From: JACDAN01 sp035776735 | Lineage (GTDB): Bacteria; Actinomycetota; Thermoleophilia; Gaiellales; Gaiellaceae | Length of the DNA stretch: 14,155 nucleotides | Assembly: GCA_035776735.1 (NCBI GenBank) | Contig: DASSSO010000126.1 | Span: 1 to 14,155 of the forward strand | Reading direction: 5' to 3' | Shown: in pieces, positions 12,870-14,155 of the stretch | How positions within the stretch are numbered: position 1 is the stretch's first letter | How the letters are laid out: every line of letters begins with the position of its first letter | The notes under the pieces: generated by a model | What the model saw: only the letters and a program-made list of their open reading frames with translations | Told to the model about the DNA's origin: nothing | Database searches by the model: none | Translations under genes and position numbers: made by a program

Positions 12870-14155
12870 TCAGAAGACCGGGGTCTCTCGCCAGACGCCC
12901 CAGACTTCCCTCAGCGCGTCGCACATCTCGCCCATCGTGGCGTACGCCCGGGAGGCGTCGACGATCAGGGGCATCAGGTTCTCGTCGCCCTCCGCGCCCT
13001 GCTTGAGCTGGGCGAGCGCGGTCTCGACCGCCGCGGAGTCGCGCCGGTCGCGCAGCGCCCGGACGCGCGCGACCTGCTTGTCCTCGAGCGCCGGGTCGAT
13101 GCGGAGGATCTCGAGCTCGTCGTCGTCCTCCTGCCGGTACCGGTTGACGCCGACGATGATCCGCTGCTTCGCCTCCACCTCGGACTGGTAGCGGAAGGAC
13201 GCGTCCGCGATCTCGCGCTGGAAGAAGTTCTCCTTGATGGCGGGGACGACTCCGCCGAGCGCGCGGATCCGGTCGAAGTACCCGTACGCCTCGGCCTCGA
13301 GCCGGTTCGTCAGATCCTCGACGAAGTACGACCCGCCGAGCGGATCGATCGTGTTCACGACGCCCGTCTCGTGTGCGATCACCTGCTGGGTGCGGAGCGC
13401 GAGCCGGACGGCGTTCTCGGTCGGCAGCGCCAAGGCCTCGTCGAAGGAGTTGGTATGCAGCGACTGCGTCCCGCCCAGGACCGCCGACAGGGCCTCGAGC
13501 GCGGTCCGGACGATGTTCACCTCCGGCTGCTGCGCCGTCAGCGAGACGCCCGCTGTCTGCGTGTGGAAGCGCATCAGCCACGAGCGCGGGTTCTTCGCGC
13601 CGTAGCGCTCGCGCATCTCCTTCGCCCAGATCCGGCGCGCGGCGCGGTACTTCGCGATCTCCTCGAAGAAGTCGAGGTGTGCGTTGAAGAAGAACGAAAG
13701 TCGGGGCGCGAAGTCGTCCACGTCGAGCCCCCGCTCCATCGCCGCCTCCACGTACGTGAACCCGTTCATCAGCGTGAAGGCGAGCTCCTGGACGGCGTTC
13801 GAGCCGGCCTCGCGGATGTGGTAGCCGGAGATCGAGATCGGATGCCACTTCGGCATCTCCCGGGCGCAGAACTCGACCATGTCGGTCACCAGCCGCATGG
13901 ACGGCTCGGGCGGGAAGATCCACTCCTTCTGCGCGATGTACTCCTTGAGGATGTCCGTCTGGATCGTCCCGCGGAGCTCCGAGCGCGGGACGCCCTGCTC
14001 CTCCGCGACGCAGGCGTAGAAGGCGAGCGCGATCGGCGCCGTGCAGTTGATCGTCATCGAGGTCGAGACCTCGCCTAGCGGGATGCCGGCGAAGAGGGTC
14101 TCCATGTCCTCGAGCGAGTCGATCGCGACCCCCTCGCGGCCGACCTCGCCGAGCG
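12870..14155 (-). CDS. Acyl-CoA mutase large subunit (methylmalonyl-CoA mutase family), N-terminus beyond the window
   Basis: The frame is open to the right edge; 427 C-terminal residues are visible, numbered here from L1 at 14153. The TIM-barrel landmarks are GVAIDSLEDME (8-18), STSMTIN (30-36), GTIQTDILKEYIAQKEW (62-78), SISGYHIREAG (107-117), FHTQTAGVSLTAQQPE, GGTQSLHTNSFDEALALPTE and the C-terminal WGVWRE. There is no B12 domain after this, so it needs a separate subunit such as the one at 10116-10514. Adding 132 to the numbering aligns it without gaps to Propionibacterium MutB: Q65 = Gln197 and Y111/H112 = Tyr243/His244. Q75 then falls on Arg207, which binds the substrate carboxylate in methylmalonyl-CoA mutases; Gln there is the isobutyryl-CoA mutase state. 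The substrate is therefore more likely isobutyryl-, n-butyryl- or 2-hydroxyisobutyryl-CoA than methylmalonyl-CoA. Confidence 0.92.
   Translation of the reverse strand, partial: LGEVGREGVAIDSLEDMETLFAGIPLGEVSTSMTINCTAPIALAFYACVAEEQGVPRSELRGTIQTDILKEYIAQKEWIFPPEPSMRLVTDMVEFCAREMPKWHPISISGYHIREAGSNAVQELAFTLMNGFTYVEAAMERGLDVDDFAPRLSFFFNAHLDFFEEIAKYRAARRIWAKEMRERYGAKNPRSWLMRFHTQTAGVSLTAQQPEVNIVRTALEALSAVLGGTQSLHTNSFDEALALPTENAVRLALRTQQVIAHETGVVNTIDPLGGSYFVEDLTNRLEAEAYGYFDRIRALGGVVPAIKENFFQREIADASFRYQSEVEAKQRIIVGVNRYRQEDDDELEILRIDPALEDKQVARVRALRDRRDSAAVETALAQLKQGAEGDENLMPLIVDASRAYATMGEMCDALREVWGVWRETPVF

Noticed and set aside
12681..14078. 465-codon plus-strand frame over the mutase
   Set aside because: It is a shadow of the mutase large subunit, whose conserved motifs are on the minus strand.

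Overview
The window is high-GC DNA with dense, mostly minus-strand genes, many GTG starts and 4-nt gene overlaps. The gene content (a DUF2339 membrane protein, a heterodimeric-type B12 acyl-CoA mutase, ETF with ETF-quinone oxidoreductase, and a zinc-type L31) suggests an actinobacterial chromosome. I would guess a Thermoleophilia-like lineage, but that is inference from style and content and no marker in the window proves it. I see no mobile element, CRISPR array, tRNA or rRNA.

Layout. 1-2478 (+): the 3' part of a very hydrophobic DUF2339 protein with an internal duplication; its N-terminus lies beyond the left edge. It converges on a minus-strand block read from right to left: etfB (8190-7426), etfA (7429-6470) and ETF-QO (6473-4794), joined by 4-nt stop/start overlaps; then an 83-116 bp gap holding two near-identical 19-bp palindromes; then a threonine dehydratase-like PLP enzyme (4677-3745) overlapping rpmE (3748-3530), and a DUF1385 membrane protein (3456-2542). 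A secreted M23 peptidase (8303-9211, +) diverges from etfB.

The region 9212-9348 is a short convergent gap packed with four hairpins. To its right, on the minus strand, an enoyl-CoA hydratase (10119-9349, apparently CTG-started) overlaps a stand-alone B12-binding mutase subunit (10514-10116). A metallo-beta-lactamase-fold hydrolase (10590-11321, +) diverges from the B12 subunit across a 75-bp region with two probable leaderless promoters. It shares its stop region with a pair of paralogous membrane-anchored proteins of unknown function (12073-11318 and 12659-12102, -). A 210-bp spacer with two strong hairpins follows, and then the C-terminal 427 residues of the large acyl-CoA mutase subunit (12870 to the right edge, -).

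How it fits together. Most of the window serves acyl-CoA breakdown. The hydratase and the B12 mutase handle acyl-CoA intermediates. EtfAB collects electrons from acyl-CoA dehydrogenases, which are not in this window, and ETF-QO passes them to quinone. Three details stand out. The mutase has Gln where methylmalonyl-CoA mutases have their carboxylate-binding Arg, so it may be an isobutyryl-/hydroxyisobutyryl-CoA-type mutase. The ETF-QO has only three of the four iron-sulfur cysteines. The hydratase has no ATG, GTG or TTG that would give its full N-terminus.
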